Shown here: positions 1 through 11,385 of the stretch, piece after piece | Numbering within the stretch: position 1 is the first letter of the stretch | Layout of the letters: each line of letters begins with the position of its first letter | Assembly (NCBI GenBank): GCA_018873225.1 | Contig: JAEILZ010000004.1 | Location: 1,364,001 to 1,428,000, forward strand | Direction: 5' to 3' | DNA: 64,000 bases | Source of the DNA: [Phialemoniopsis] sp. UDSM-2020 | Lineage: Eukaryota; Ascomycota; Sordariomycetes; Thyridiales; Thyridiaceae | Program-made: the position numbers and the translations under genes | The notes under the pieces: model-generated | Seen by the model: the letters and a program-made list of their open reading frames with translations, nothing else | What the model was told of the DNA's origin: nothing | The model's database searches: none

Positions 1-88
1 CACCTGATATCTTCTGAATCACAGCCTTAATCAACAATCCTATATCGAAATCGAGAACACACCCTCGCAGCAGCGGGCATTGATAGCC

Positions 89-1315
89 ATGGCAGAAACA
101 CCAGACTCAAAGCTCTCGCCACTGGCTGACACGTTCGTGCCCCAGCAAGCGCAGCCTAGCTCTGCCCAGGACACAAGCATGGAGTCTCCAGTTCCGTTCT
201 CACAGACTGTACCAGAATCCTTACGCGGACTGTTCGATATGCCAGAACAAGATGATGCTGATGGCGCAACTACACACGAGGGAGGTATCCCGAGGACTCA
301 GCATCAAACCACGGCACATGATGCCACGCCTACACACCCAGAAGCCACGGGAGAATACACTGCTTCGCCGCTCAACGTCTGGATGCAAGAACAAGAGAAT
401 CGCACTTTCAACTGGAACTCAAGTAGCGAACATGGAACCGAGTCTTCCCGAGCTCCACTGGGGGCCGCATCAGAACACGACCGCGCAGGTCTTTCCCAGT
501 CTGATCCAGGGCAGCATGGCCACGACGACGAGATCACGTCCCAGATGAATGCACTGTTGATCGATTCACACAATGCAGAAGATGCACATGTCCCTGTTTC
601 GGCTCGGGCAAGGCTCGAGCCACTGCGAGACCATCTCGGCGGTCTTCTGGATTTTGTCCACGTTCTCAATGCCACCCCGTACACCCCGGCCCAGGGACAA
701 GAGCAATGGGACCTGGTACGCGCCATCGCACACAAACTACTTGTGGAGTTCGGGGACAAGTACGAAGCTCTTGAACAACGGGGCCATGTGGAGTATGTAT
801 TGCCCTCTTTCCCGTTCCTGCTTTTTGAAAAAGAAATAGAGGAAGGACCGAAGGGCTGAGACATGATTAATTTGACATGAAATAGAATCCATAACGAGCG
901 GACAAGGAATATCAACTCGCACGGGCTCCATCTCGGAAGGGAAATCGTCCCCTTGAGAGACGTCTGGACCGCCGCGACCATCCAGGGCTTCCCCCTTAAT
1001 GCCCAAGCCATATACGAGCTCGATGGTAAGTGCCCCCAGGGTTTAGGCTGTGGGATAGCCCTCCCCAGGCAGTGGGATAGCCCTTCGCAGGCAGTGGGAT
1101 AGCCCGTCGTTGGCAGTGTCAGCTAATTATTTCGTTTCTTAGCCCAAAACTGTGTGCGAATTCTCAAATCCCTCGACCAGTACAACGGACCAGAGGGGGG
1201 GATATGGACATTGCGTGAAGCAGTTCGAAACGCAATATATCATCCGAGAGTGATGTGGGGCGACGTACACGAAGCAATCCCAGCTGCAACAAGCCCAGTT
1301 GCTGGGCCATCATGA
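89..1315 (+). CDS. Unknown three-exon protein, Ser/Thr/Gln-rich N-terminus
   Basis: Exons 89-792, 886-1025 and 1143-1315 join in frame to give 338 aa. The donors are GTATGT and GTAAGT and the acceptors ATAG and TTAG. I do not recognise a family. The N-terminal ~170 residues are polar and low in complexity, probably disordered. The part from about residue 175 is more ordered, with Leu/Trp-rich helix-like stretches and a C-terminal segment containing GGIWTLREAV. The start at 89 (GCCATGGCA) has a good context; an open frame extends upstream to a TTG at 80, which is not a usual eukaryotic start. Reading through the first donor would stop at 859 and lose the conserved-looking C-terminal 100 residues, so splicing is preferred. 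Intron 2 carries a 22-bp tandem repeat. Its 3' end faces formate dehydrogenase. Function not assigned. Confidence 0.7.
1045..1118 (+). repeat. 22-bp tandem repeat inside an intron
   Basis: Three consecutive 22-bp units (1045-1066, 1067-1088, 1089-1110) share the core GGGATAGCCC, followed by a partial fourth unit GGCAGTG. They fill most of intron 2 (1026-1142) of the unknown gene. The units differ at only a few positions, which suggests recent duplication. Confidence 0.85.
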
Positions 1316-1742
1316 GCTCTGCCAGCAACTACAGTGTTTGGACATGGTATGAAAGTCGTTCGGGGCTTACAAGCGTTTGATTTTCCCGACTGTATGTCGT
1401 AATGACAGACACATTCGTTTTTGCATATTTCTAGATCTTAGTATCAGCGAAGATTTGGGTCACAAGCGAGAGCGTTACACTTATACACATCTCTAGGATA
1501 GCAGGACCATGAATAAAGTTTTACTGTTTTGTTCAATTTTTACGCTAAAAAGGAGCAAATATGATATACAACAAAGTCCCGTGCCCATGCTACTGAAATT
1601 TGCTGCATGAAAAGCAACGACGGCATGTTGATACCCGCCAGAAGAGGTCGTTCTCTCTCAGGGGAAGACGCAACATGACATTAAAACTGCCCCTTTCCTT
1701 TCTCCCTTCTCCCGGCTAAATCACCGACCATACAGCAAACAT
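1316..1742. other. Convergent 3' intergenic region
   Basis: AT-richer stretch between the stop codons of the unknown gene (+) and formate dehydrogenase (-). It should hold both 3' UTRs. No gene or RNA seen. Confidence 0.6.
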
Positions 1743-3599
1743 TTACTGGCCGGCCTTGATCTTCTCACGCTCACCGTAGGCGCGGGTGGCGTAGTCGCCG
1801 CCGTGGACGATGAGGTCCTCGGGACGGTAGTCGAAGCGGCCGCTCAGGTAGCTGTCGAGGATGGCCTTGGTGCCGTCGGCGTAGCGCTTCTGGGCGTCGA
1901 GCGAGGTGCCCGACATGTGGGGCACCATGGCGTTGCCGCCGCCGTACTGGTTCTTCGCGTAGCGCAGGACGTGGTCCTTGGGCGCCGGCTGGGGGAACCA
2001 GACGTCGCCGCCGTAGCCGCGCAGGTGGCCCGTCTTGAGGGCCTCGGCGACGTCCTCCTTGACGACGATGGCGCCGCGGGCCGTGTTGACGAGCCACGAG
2101 CCGGGCTTCATCTTGGCGATGAGGTCCTTGTTGAAGAGGCCGCGCGTCTTCTCGTGCAGGGGGCAGTTGATGGTGACGACATCGCACTGGCCCAGCATCT
2201 CCTCGAGCGAGTCGACGCGGCGGCAGCCGATCTCCTTCTCCTTCTCGGCCGACAGGGGCTGGTAGTCGTAGTAGAGCAGCTCCTTGCAGTCGAAGGGCTT
2301 GAGGCGGCGCAGGACGCGCTCGCCGATGCGGCCGACGGCGACGGTGCCGACGACCTTGCCCTCGAGGTCGAACTCGTTCTTGGCGGCGCCAGCGACATCC
2401 CACTCACCGGCCTGGATCATCTCGTGGGCGGGCACGAAGTTGCGGACGAGGACCAGGATGGTCATGACGACGTGCTCGGCGACCGAGACGACGTTGGAGC
2501 CGGTGACCTCGGCGACGGTGACACCGCCGTTGGTCTTGTTGGCGGCGTTCAGGTCAACGTGGTCAGAGCCGATACCAGCAGTGATGGCGAGCTTGAGCTT
2601 CTTGGCCTTGGCCAGGCGCTCGGCGGTCAGGTAACCGGGGTGGAAGCTATTGTGCCGCTCATGTTAGCCCACATAATCCTTCTCTCGAGGCGTAACCACA
2701 CAGTGGTACAGGCTTCACATACGGAGTGGTGATGATGACCTCGGCATCGACAAGCTCCTTGTCGAAGGTCGAGTTCTCGCCCTCCTTGTCGGAGGTGGTG
2801 ACCAGGGTGTGGCCGGCATCCTCGAGCCACTTGCGGATGCCAAGCTCGTTCTCAGTCGTGCCGAGAAGCTCAGGGACCTATCGCGAACGAGGTTCTCTGG
2901 TCAGTGCCATGTGCCAAACGTCAGAGGCAAAATAGTGGGAAAGGTGCCACCCCAAGGAGGCGTGTATGTGTAAGTGATGTGTAAGTGTAGGAGGTGCGTG
3001 ATGTGCGTGGTACGTATGTGTAATGTAACAAGTTTCCCCCGCATCCACACGGTGCATCGGATAATTGCCGTGCAAGGTCAAGCCATGGCAAAGCAACAGC
3101 ATCGCCAATGGGCAGAGAGCGTGGACAGCAAGTGGGATGCAGCTTCAGCTACCCACTCACACCACCCAGCTCTCCACCAAAGAGCACCTGCATGACCCCG
3201 CAACCTCTGCTCCACCCGTCGCTGCTCACTGTATCCCAAGGATCCCAATCGAGTAATTCGTTTTTGCTGCACGAGACGCGCAGGTTCGCGCATACGGCAG
3301 AGCGGAGAGAAACAGGGAGAGATGATCGCGATCTCTCGCAGCTTTGGTCGTGTGGATTGCGGAGGAAAGGGGGCGGAGTGCAAAAATGTGTCGTTGATCA
3401 AGGGAAGAGCAGCTTCAGAGAGCTCAACTTACATCCGTGGCGTGCTTGCCACCGTCGTAGAGGACCAGGAGAACCTTGACCTGCATTGACACCACTTATT
3501 AGCTTTTGTCTGCTTTACAGGATCATGCCACACAGAATGAGAGCGCTTCGTTCTCAATTCTGCAGTCCGAAGTGTAGGTAGCAGGAGACAACTTACCAT
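1743..3599 (-). CDS. FDH1: NAD-dependent formate dehydrogenase
   Basis: Oxidises formate to CO2 with NAD+, normally as a cytosolic homodimer of the D-2-hydroxyacid dehydrogenase superfamily. Four exons: 3597-3599 (the ATG alone), 3433-3480, 2723-2877 and 1743-2646, giving 369 aa, the usual fungal length. Visible signatures are the N-terminus [16 protein letters not shown], the substrate-region IITTPFHPGYLT, the Rossmann loop [16 protein letters not shown], the Arg segment NTARGAIV and the catalytic-His segment PHMSGTS. Every junction is in frame and uses GTAAGT or GTATGT donors. Two features are odd: the start codon is an exon by itself, followed directly by GTAAGT, and the second intron (2878-3432, 555 nt) is far longer than other introns here. 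A CT-rich tract (minus strand) near 3718-3750 may belong to the promoter. Family assignment is secure. Confidence 0.96.
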
Positions 3600-5185
3600 T
3601 TTGTCGGTATTATATGACTTTTGGGGGTATAGGTGGATGTAGATGAAAGCAGAAAAGCTACCGGATCAACGGTAGGCAGGAGTCTTGAGGAGGAATTGGG
3701 GTATCAAGAGGAGTTATGAGGAGAGAAAGAGAGAAGAAAGAAGGAGGGAGCTCCAGGTGAAGTAGGCGGACTTGCCTTTAGTTATTTATCTTCAAGCAAA
3801 CACTCCGAGAAAAGAACGGGTTACTACGGCGTTGGGGGAATCGGCAGAGGGACAGACAGAATCGTGAATGGGCGTGGGCCTAGAAAACGGCTCTCATCTA
3901 AAAAGGCACCACCTATCCGAGCGGTAGCTTGATGCTTGGCTCCAGTGTAGATCATCAAACTACGACCATTGAAGCAAGAAGGGAACCAAAAGGGGGACCC
4001 AGACGGGCATCTGGAAACCGCCTCTTCCCCGAGCACACCAGCGGCTGGGGAGAGTCGGACGGCCGTCTTGTCTTGTGAGGGGTAGTGGGCGGTTTGACGA
4101 CATTCGTTAGGACGGGGAGCGACAGCTCTGGCTGGGTCATGGCACAGGCTATTACTACCTACATCGGCATGTAAGACCATGCATGCAGACAAGCTAAAAC
4201 AAGGAGGCTAGAATGGCTCCCACTGGCCCAACCGCTTGACTGGCATCAGGGTTCTTGTTCAGCCTGATGAGACCAACAGCGTGCGTGTACGACGTCTAGG
4301 CAGTCCTGCCCCTCATCGGCCGTCCAAGAGATGGCCGCCGCAGGGACGGCGAAGAGCGGGAGAGACACCGGTCACGCAGCTCGGTACATGGGGGCGTGTC
4401 GCCAGAACACCGAGCATCTCTCTCTCAAAGTGATGGGCACGGAATGTAGATGTTGGTCCGGGGGGTGCATCGGTACTTTGATTGCCCGCCAAACACCACA
4501 GCGAACCGCCCTCAGAGGACATGTATGTCCTGTAGACAGACCCCGTACCCACCACACCTGCCTGCGGTGTTGCTCGGCGATATGGGTCCTCAAGGGGACC
4601 GTCCGCCAAAGGTTGCTGCGGCATCTAGAGCGATTGGGGTGTATCAGGAGCTCTAGCACCTCTTTAGCACCAAGCTCCAGTCTCGAGCGCGGCATCACGG
4701 ACGTGGCTCGGGGCTCTCTCGGCGAGCGGGGCCCGGCGACATGAGGGGTAAGCTTGGGGACCCCGCTGCCCCGATTGCACTGTCTGCCATATCGAAAGCG
4801 TACATGTACACTACTAGTGTAGTGACCGGCTTGAATCTCACATCGGGATAACATACCGATGAAACAAGGAAAACTTTCCGGAGGTGACAAGTAGCAAGTG
4901 TCATGGCTCGGCCTCGCTTCGGCGGGCGGATAAGGCACTGGCAGCAGAGTTTCCGTCTGTAGGTTATCTCTCCCAATGCATTCAGAGATCCTAGTATAAT
5001 CGGGTGAGAGTGGAAAAAAAGTCTCTATTTGTCCTGGAGAACTAATAATATCTAGCAATGCTTCTCAACGCCCAAAACGTCCAGAAAATGTGTTTATCTA
5101 AAAGCGGTTGTCTATACTATACGACATCCATGAGACCAAAGCGCGCTGTCCGTGCAAAGCAATGCAAAGTTCGTCTAATCATGTG
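3600..5185. other. Intergenic, upstream of FDH1
   Basis: About 1.6 kb between the FDH1 start and the 3' end of the sacsin-like gene. It carries a purine tract at 3718-3750 (pyrimidine on the FDH1 strand) and a TATA-like ATAAATAA near 3781-3790 on the minus strand. Several chance ORFs on both strands (for example 4372-5058) show no domain, splice logic or codon signal. No RNA gene seen. Confidence 0.5.
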
Positions 5186-8100
5186 CTAGTCAAGCAAGCT
5201 GTTTGGAGGTCTTCCTCCAGTTGGATGATAAGGTGGAGGCGGCGGAAGCCGACCTTGTGAGCTGCTTGGTCCGGCAGCTGTTCCGTTGCTGCCTGGTCCC
5301 GAGCTCCACGAGGTCGCCATAGCCATCATTTTGGGGAAATACTGCTGAACGAAAGATTCACTGCACAATATTGTTAGCTAGGTTTCGTCACGAGCAAGAA
5401 GGCTAAAATGACTTACGTGTAATAGCTGTGATTCGCGTTGTGTGTGGTCTCAATGTTGTGCGCCAACTCGTGAGCCAACACAACCCACCACCAGACGGTT
5501 GCATCGGTCTTGTCATCCGCTCGCTGGGTGGTCTGCAGCTTGCCCGCGTGGAGCTGGTTGAAGTAACGCAAGTTGCAGAATATGCTCCCGTTCGAGTTGA
5601 AGGCGATTGTCGGACCTTTCTCGTCGTAGAAGATGTGAACAGAAGACGTTGAAAGGCCGTAAATGTTGGCGACATCTCGCAAGACCGTCTCGAATATGTG
5701 GATTGGCCCAGCGTTGCTAGCAAGGAACTCGTGTGGCTGCATCGACAGCTCCCTTGCGACAAATACTCGCATGCCGTTGGGTGCGTCGGCTGCGAAGACA
5801 AGATTAGACGCAGCCGTGCTGTCGCAATATGTAGCTTGCTCCTTGACCTCGGTCGTCTTTGGAGGCGAGAACAGACTTGATGAGCCGTGTGCGCGCGTAG
5901 CGTTGACTGCGTTCAGGAGGTTCTGTTGGACAACGGCCGGCGAGGTCACACGGCCGTCCTCGCCTGCAAGTGGCTTTCCAGTGGTTGGCTTTGTACCGGT
6001 TCCTGCAGAACCGACATCTGGAGGAGGGAGCGCCGCTTGGTGCTTTTCATGATCGTCATGGTCATGATCAATCCCGAATTTCTTTGAAAGCTGTGAGAAC
6101 AGGCTCCTCTTCTTTGTTCCTTCAGGAGGCGGCAAAGCCTTGATTGGACTAGATTCGGGAGATGAGTCGTCGCCAAAGGCACCAGGCATACTCTGCTCGG
6201 GAGCTTTGGGATCCTCCCGAGAAGTGACTGCGACACCTATTGGCTGCTGCTGCCACTCTCGTTCCCGCTCTTGTATTCTGCGCTGTTCCTCTTCCAATGC
6301 CTTCCGCCTCTCTTCTTCTGCAATACGAGCCTCTGCCGCCTTGACGCGAAGAATGCGGTCGACATTATAACCTCTGGCTCGAAGATCCAGGAGGTCGAGT
6401 CGAAGGAAAGGCTCAAAGAAGAAGTAGGCCTGTTGGCTCGGGCGGTTCAGAAGAGCGTGGCAGATTGCCTGCCCAACTTGGTACATATCGGGCCGTCCTT
6501 CTGCTGCGATATAGAGGATGAACCCCTTTCCTTCCTGAGTCCCTGCCGCAGTCCGCTTCTCAGTGTGGGATTGTCCTCTGCCTTGAAGCGATCGGCGCAA
6601 AGAGATCGTACGGACAACTTCGACCCGAAGATTCTTCTCAAGCCACTTTGCGTCATGTTTGAAGGCATCATGCTTGTACTTGGCAAACTCGTGCATGAAA
6701 ATCTTGGAGCGCTCGAGAACATGTTTGTAGAGCCACGCAGCAGCATCTTGCCTGTCCACATGGGGACCGACGCGGATATCCTCTTGTACTATCTCGCTGA
6801 GCATCTGCGCTCCGAGAGCCTGGTAAAAGCTCTCAAGCTTGTCCTCCTCCGGTGCCCAGAGCAATGAATTCTTGAAGAGACGATAGCTGATGAAGTCGTC
6901 GAGAATCACAGTATCTTTCGGCGTGGCGAGTTGAAACTGCCTGATCGGTGTCTCATCCTCGAGACCTTCAGTCTCTTTGCTGTTTGTAGCGAGGATCTCT
7001 CGGGTCGCTAGGACGAACGGCGATGTTTTCATCTTTCTCCACAACTCCTTGTCTTTCTTCAATACCGGCAGGTCCTCCGCTAGAAAGCGTAGGAGGTTCA
7101 GGTATCTCTCCGAACTTTGCAGAATGCTCAATAGTCTCGCTGGCTCGTTGCATGCTAGCCTCGCGATCTCCAACTTGGTTGGCTCCAGCTTGGCTCCGCA
7201 CTTTAGCAAAAACGTGTTTGCGTTGGTTCCAAAGTCGACAAAGTCAAAGATGTCTCCATAAGTAGTAGAGACACCGAGGTAGACGTTTCCAGGCTTTGCG
7301 TGCATGACTTTACCCATCGACTTCTCCGAGGAGCTCGAGGTCTGCCGCATAACTGGCACGATCAATGCATCCCTGAGCTTCGCGAGCGAGTTTTCTCCGA
7401 TATCACCAAGGCGCGAAGTGAAATACTCGAAAAGAGGCGCAGCCGCTTGTTGGTTCTGCGGCGGGTTGGCAATCAATCTGTTCACACATTCCATGATTGG
7501 CGGATCTTGAGCAACGCCAAACTTTGATGCATGCGGATGCAGACCTTGTGCCAGGATGTTGAAACCAAGGATCGCAGCACGTTCATTGGTATAACAAGCC
7601 GAAGGTGGTACAAGTGTGCTCATGTGGCCCATCAGCGGTAGAATAGGCTTGTTGAAGCCACCGATATTGAAAGACGCATAACCGTTGATGTGATGATTGG
7701 CGATGAAGTAGGTCATGCCTTTCTGTCTCACTGACGAGTCTTTGTCCGCCATCATCTCAAGAAGCTCCGCAACGGACGGTGCCGACCGCAAGCCCAAAGA
7801 CGCCAAGAAGCGATCCTCAGGGCTGCGCTTCCGGTAGCTTCCAGGGGGGCCTGGCCATTGCAAGAGAGGAAGCCCAAGGGTTCTAAGTGCCTCTTGGGGT
7901 TCGAAGAGCTCAGAAACCTTGTAAAGTTGAGATGTAGGTCGCGTAGACTCCATGCCTTTTGGGCCAGCCTCTGCTGGGCAAATACGCGACTCTTTGAGCT
8001 TTTTCAAATCTGCTGCAGGGATGTCATCCCGCACTGAGGCCAGATATTTGATGAGTTCGACATGGCTCCATCTTGGCCGTCCTGTTTCAGCGGTTTCGGG

Positions 8101-10560
8101 AGATTGATTGAGCAGCCGTGTGAAGATCGTATCGAGATCCACCGTCTTTCGCACCCCAATAGCAGACAGGAACTTTTCTTTAAGACCATGGCTTCCCTCC
8201 AATGTTGGCAAGTCGTCAAATAGCTTGACTGATGGGAAGAAGGATTCAGTAGGCTTGCGCATCCCCATCTTTGTTGGCACAACAGTAATTTTCTGCAAGG
8301 CTGTCGCAACTTCGGACCTGGACGAGACATTCATCATCTCCCAGTTTTTGGAAAGGATGACCAGTACTTGTAGAGCAAATACGGGCGACTTCGTCAAATT
8401 TTGTTCGTCTTTGGAGCTGGGGGCAGACTCGATGAGGAATCTTAACCATGGCAGGATGTCAAGCTGTGACCAGCCCAGTGACTCCAAATGGGCTTGATTT
8501 GCCTGGGTGGTGTAGATGAAAGGGATGGTCGTGGGTGGAATGGGCAGGTGAACAGGTATCTTGTTCTGGCTCATGAAGTTTCGTATGGTGCTCAAAGCAA
8601 TGATTGTGCCCTGATCTTCGCCCTCGCCCACTGTGGCTACCGCCACATCAAGAAGGGAGCGCACGCTCGGGGGATCTAGGCTACCTCCAGCGGCTGAGCT
8701 ACTGATCCATTTAATGAAATGTATCAACTGGTCTTTGCTGAGCGCTTTTGCCTCTAGCTCCTGGCGAACATCATCGACGGTGATAGGCTTGAGGAGACCA
8801 AATTCCTGCAGCTTTCTGACGAACTGGCTCTCTTTCATCTCGTCGGAGATCACAGGAATACCGTCGACAAATTTGCTCAGATCATCAGACCTGAGGCGTA
8901 CTTTGGTCGTGGGAAGCACTCCTTGGCTAGAGTAGATATCGATGTATGCCTTGCGATAGGCCGTCCAAAACGCTTCTTCGATGATGCGGCCGACGTGGCT
9001 ACTGGGCGTTGAATCCGCAAAGGTGTAGGTGTTGAGGATGTGCAGAGCCTCTGGCATGAATTTCGCTACATCAGCAGGGCTGGGCTTTGCTCCTCTGCCG
9101 TTTGCTGCGGCGACTGCCTTGAGTTTCGAATCAAGATCTGCCATATCGTTGGAGAAAGCGAGGCGAGTGACGATGCCTGCAACACGAAGCATTTCGATAT
9201 TCCAGTTTCTGACCCAGCGAGCATTCAGGTCGATGGCCTCGCGCTCGACAGTTGGGATGACTGATGGCGCAGAGATGTGCATTCCAGCACCGGTCGTCTG
9301 TCCTGTTGGGAACCCAATGAACACCCGGCCTCCCGGCTTTCTGCTTGGCAATACCGTAGCAAACACATCTGCTGCCTTGGCAGTAAGGGTCGCTCTGGAT
9401 GAGCTCTCCGACGCCATGGTTTCGTCATAAGAAGAGGTCAAGATAGCCATCTTAGTAGTCTTGGGTGGTGGCTTCTTGGTTGCTCGCTCCAGCTCTTTGG
9501 AGAAGCTGGTGGTGACTTTGGTCTGGATGGTGGCAGTAGTAACACGCAAAAAGATGCTGGAGGAAGAGACCACGGTCAAATCTTCTGCGATGGCTTCCTG
9601 GGCTGCTTTTTCTTCCTTTGCTGCTTTGGCCCGCGCGTTGGACTGTGATGAACTGGACGTAAACCGCGAGAAGAAGCCCTTGATTGCCGTCATGTCTGAC
9701 GACCCAAAACCATATGCTTCACTCGACTTGGCTGCCGCTGCAGCAGCTTGAGGCTTCCAGCCGATCACACTCATAATGCTGGCATCAATCTGGGTGCTCA
9801 CTCTGCCGACCCCGCTGATACTCATGAGGCCTTCTTGCGTACGAGTCTCCAGGTCTCGTGGAATGGGAACATCTATGCTCGGAGATGTCTTCTTTTGCAG
9901 AGTCAAGAGCTTGTAGTCATCCACCCAAAATTCCACGTTCTGCAAAGCGACAAAGGTCAGGCTGGTTGCTAGAAACTGACCAACGGAGAGGAGATTTGGC
10001 AGCGGAGTTGTGGTATTCCGGTAGTCCAGCACAAATGCCGTATCCTTGGTGGCCTGGTCCTCCGGGATCTGCATCTTCCTGGTGAACAGCGCATTTCCCT
10101 TCCAGTAGAACGCCATGGCTTGACTGCCGGAGCTAACAAACGGCTCCTCGCAGTCCGCAAACACACTGTAAAAACCGACACCGAAAGCACCGATCTTCGT
10201 CTCGTCCGGATTGCCCTCGGCGATCCTCTTGAGTCTTCCCCAGTCTGTTTGAGTGAATGGCTGTCCATTGTTCTGCACCACAAGTCTCCGCAGAGTATGG
10301 TTGGCGATGGTATGTTTGAGGAGTTCGGAACGGTTTGCGCCGGGGGGCAAGGGCACTGTCGTGGATGGCAGGGTTTCCCACCGGATGGTGACGGTCGTGG
10401 CTTGGGCATCGGCGGCATTTTGGATGAGCTCTCGCAGTGTTGTCCATTCTCCCGAATATCGAGCAAGCACCTTGTCAATCAAAGCCCTGGTGTCGACAGT
10501 GACTGCCTCCTCATCCTCGCCACTCTTCAGGGCAGCCGCCCTCAGCTTTGAGTAATCCAT
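5186..10560 (-). CDS. Sacsin-like HSP90-type ATPase / DUF3684 protein with C-terminal zinc-peptidase motif
   Basis: Exons 5417-10560 and 5186-5360 encode 1772 aa. Residues ~25-250 form a GHKL/HSP90-like ATPase. The N-box RELIQNAADA supplies E44, N48 and D51, and the lid motif GAFGVGFYSVF lies at 124-134. Where HSP90 has the adenine-contacting DxG, this protein reads NNG (97-99). A long middle region corresponds to fungal DUF3684 (family knowledge). A charged coiled coil (AEEERRKALEEEQRR) lies near 1400, followed by a Ser/Pro/His-rich linker. The end carries HELAH at 1697-1701 with a third His at 1707, i.e. HExxHxxxxxH, then HNANHSYY. The intron follows directly, and a short last exon adds a Pro-rich tail. 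No signal peptide is seen. By homology it may be a chaperone-like ATPase; protease activity is inferred from the motif only. The start at 10560 is the first ATG of the frame and lies just before the ATPase fold. Confidence 0.9.
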
Positions 10561-11385
10561 GAATGGCGGCTATGTCAAGAGAGTGACAGACATGATCCTC
10601 TGTGAGTTGAGGGTATGACAAGTTTTCTTTCAATAAGTCCGAGAGGCTCGTTTGTGTTCCTTATATACTGTGCAAACGCAGTCGGCCAGGTAGAGTCACC
10701 ACTGATGATAACCCACTGGTTCTGATCGTGGCTTGTCGTATTGCGGGGAACTTTAACTCTCTATGAACCAGGCCAAAGATGAAATCCAGAATAGAAGTGC
10801 AAAGACAAAGAGCAAAATGCAGCGCTTCGAAAAGACTCTACCGCATTTCTTGACCGAAGGTTCTCGCAAGGCGCAATGTCATTCATATGAGGAACGTTAG
10901 TGGTGGTCAAGGCTCCAGCTCTGACGCGTGAAGATCAATCCCGCAGCTGGATCCGTCATCAGTGGCGCAAGGGTTGCCACCAGGTCCCCTGACCCTCTGG
11001 TCTCAGGGGGCCAATTAGGCGCTAGACGCTAGCCCCAGACAGCACAGGCGGATTTAGCCTCAGCTGCAGGGGGCTTGGATGCGCTAAAGTCCGCGCCTGT
11101 GGATGAAACCGATCGGAAGCATGTTTCAACACCGAGGACCAAATCTGGCAAAAGTCTAGCACAGCTACGAGGAATATTACCGCGGCAAGCTGAAAACGGT
11201 ACTGATTAGTCCATTCAAATCGAGACTCGTGTACGTAGCTATCATTCTTTCGTGTCACCAAGGTTGCGTAGGAGTAATGAACTTTGGTACGTGTTGTGGC
11301 GCAGATATCTCCTAACAAATGGGTATACTGAGTCGAATCGGCCATTTTTCTATTCTTCTTGAGCCTGATAAACACCACAACTGCT
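10561..11385. other. Intergenic between two minus-strand genes
   Basis: Promoter of the sacsin-like gene and 3' region of the RS protein. It contains a 7-bp perfect hairpin (CCCCTGA/TCAGGGG) at 10986-11009. No gene seen. Confidence 0.5.
10986..11009. other. Perfect 7-bp inverted repeat
   Basis: CCCCTGA at 10986-10992 pairs with TCAGGGG at 11003-11009 across a 10-nt loop. It is downstream of the RS-protein stop codon and could be part of that 3' UTR, or chance. Confidence 0.4.

Noticed and set aside
1803..2732. 309-aa plus-strand ORF opposite formate dehydrogenase
   Set aside because: Antisense shadow of FDH1 in GC-rich coding sequence; Val/Ala/Asp-rich with no domain.
4372..5058. 228-aa minus-strand ORF in the FDH1 upstream region
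   Set aside because: No domain, no splice logic, competing ORFs on the other strand; treated as chance.
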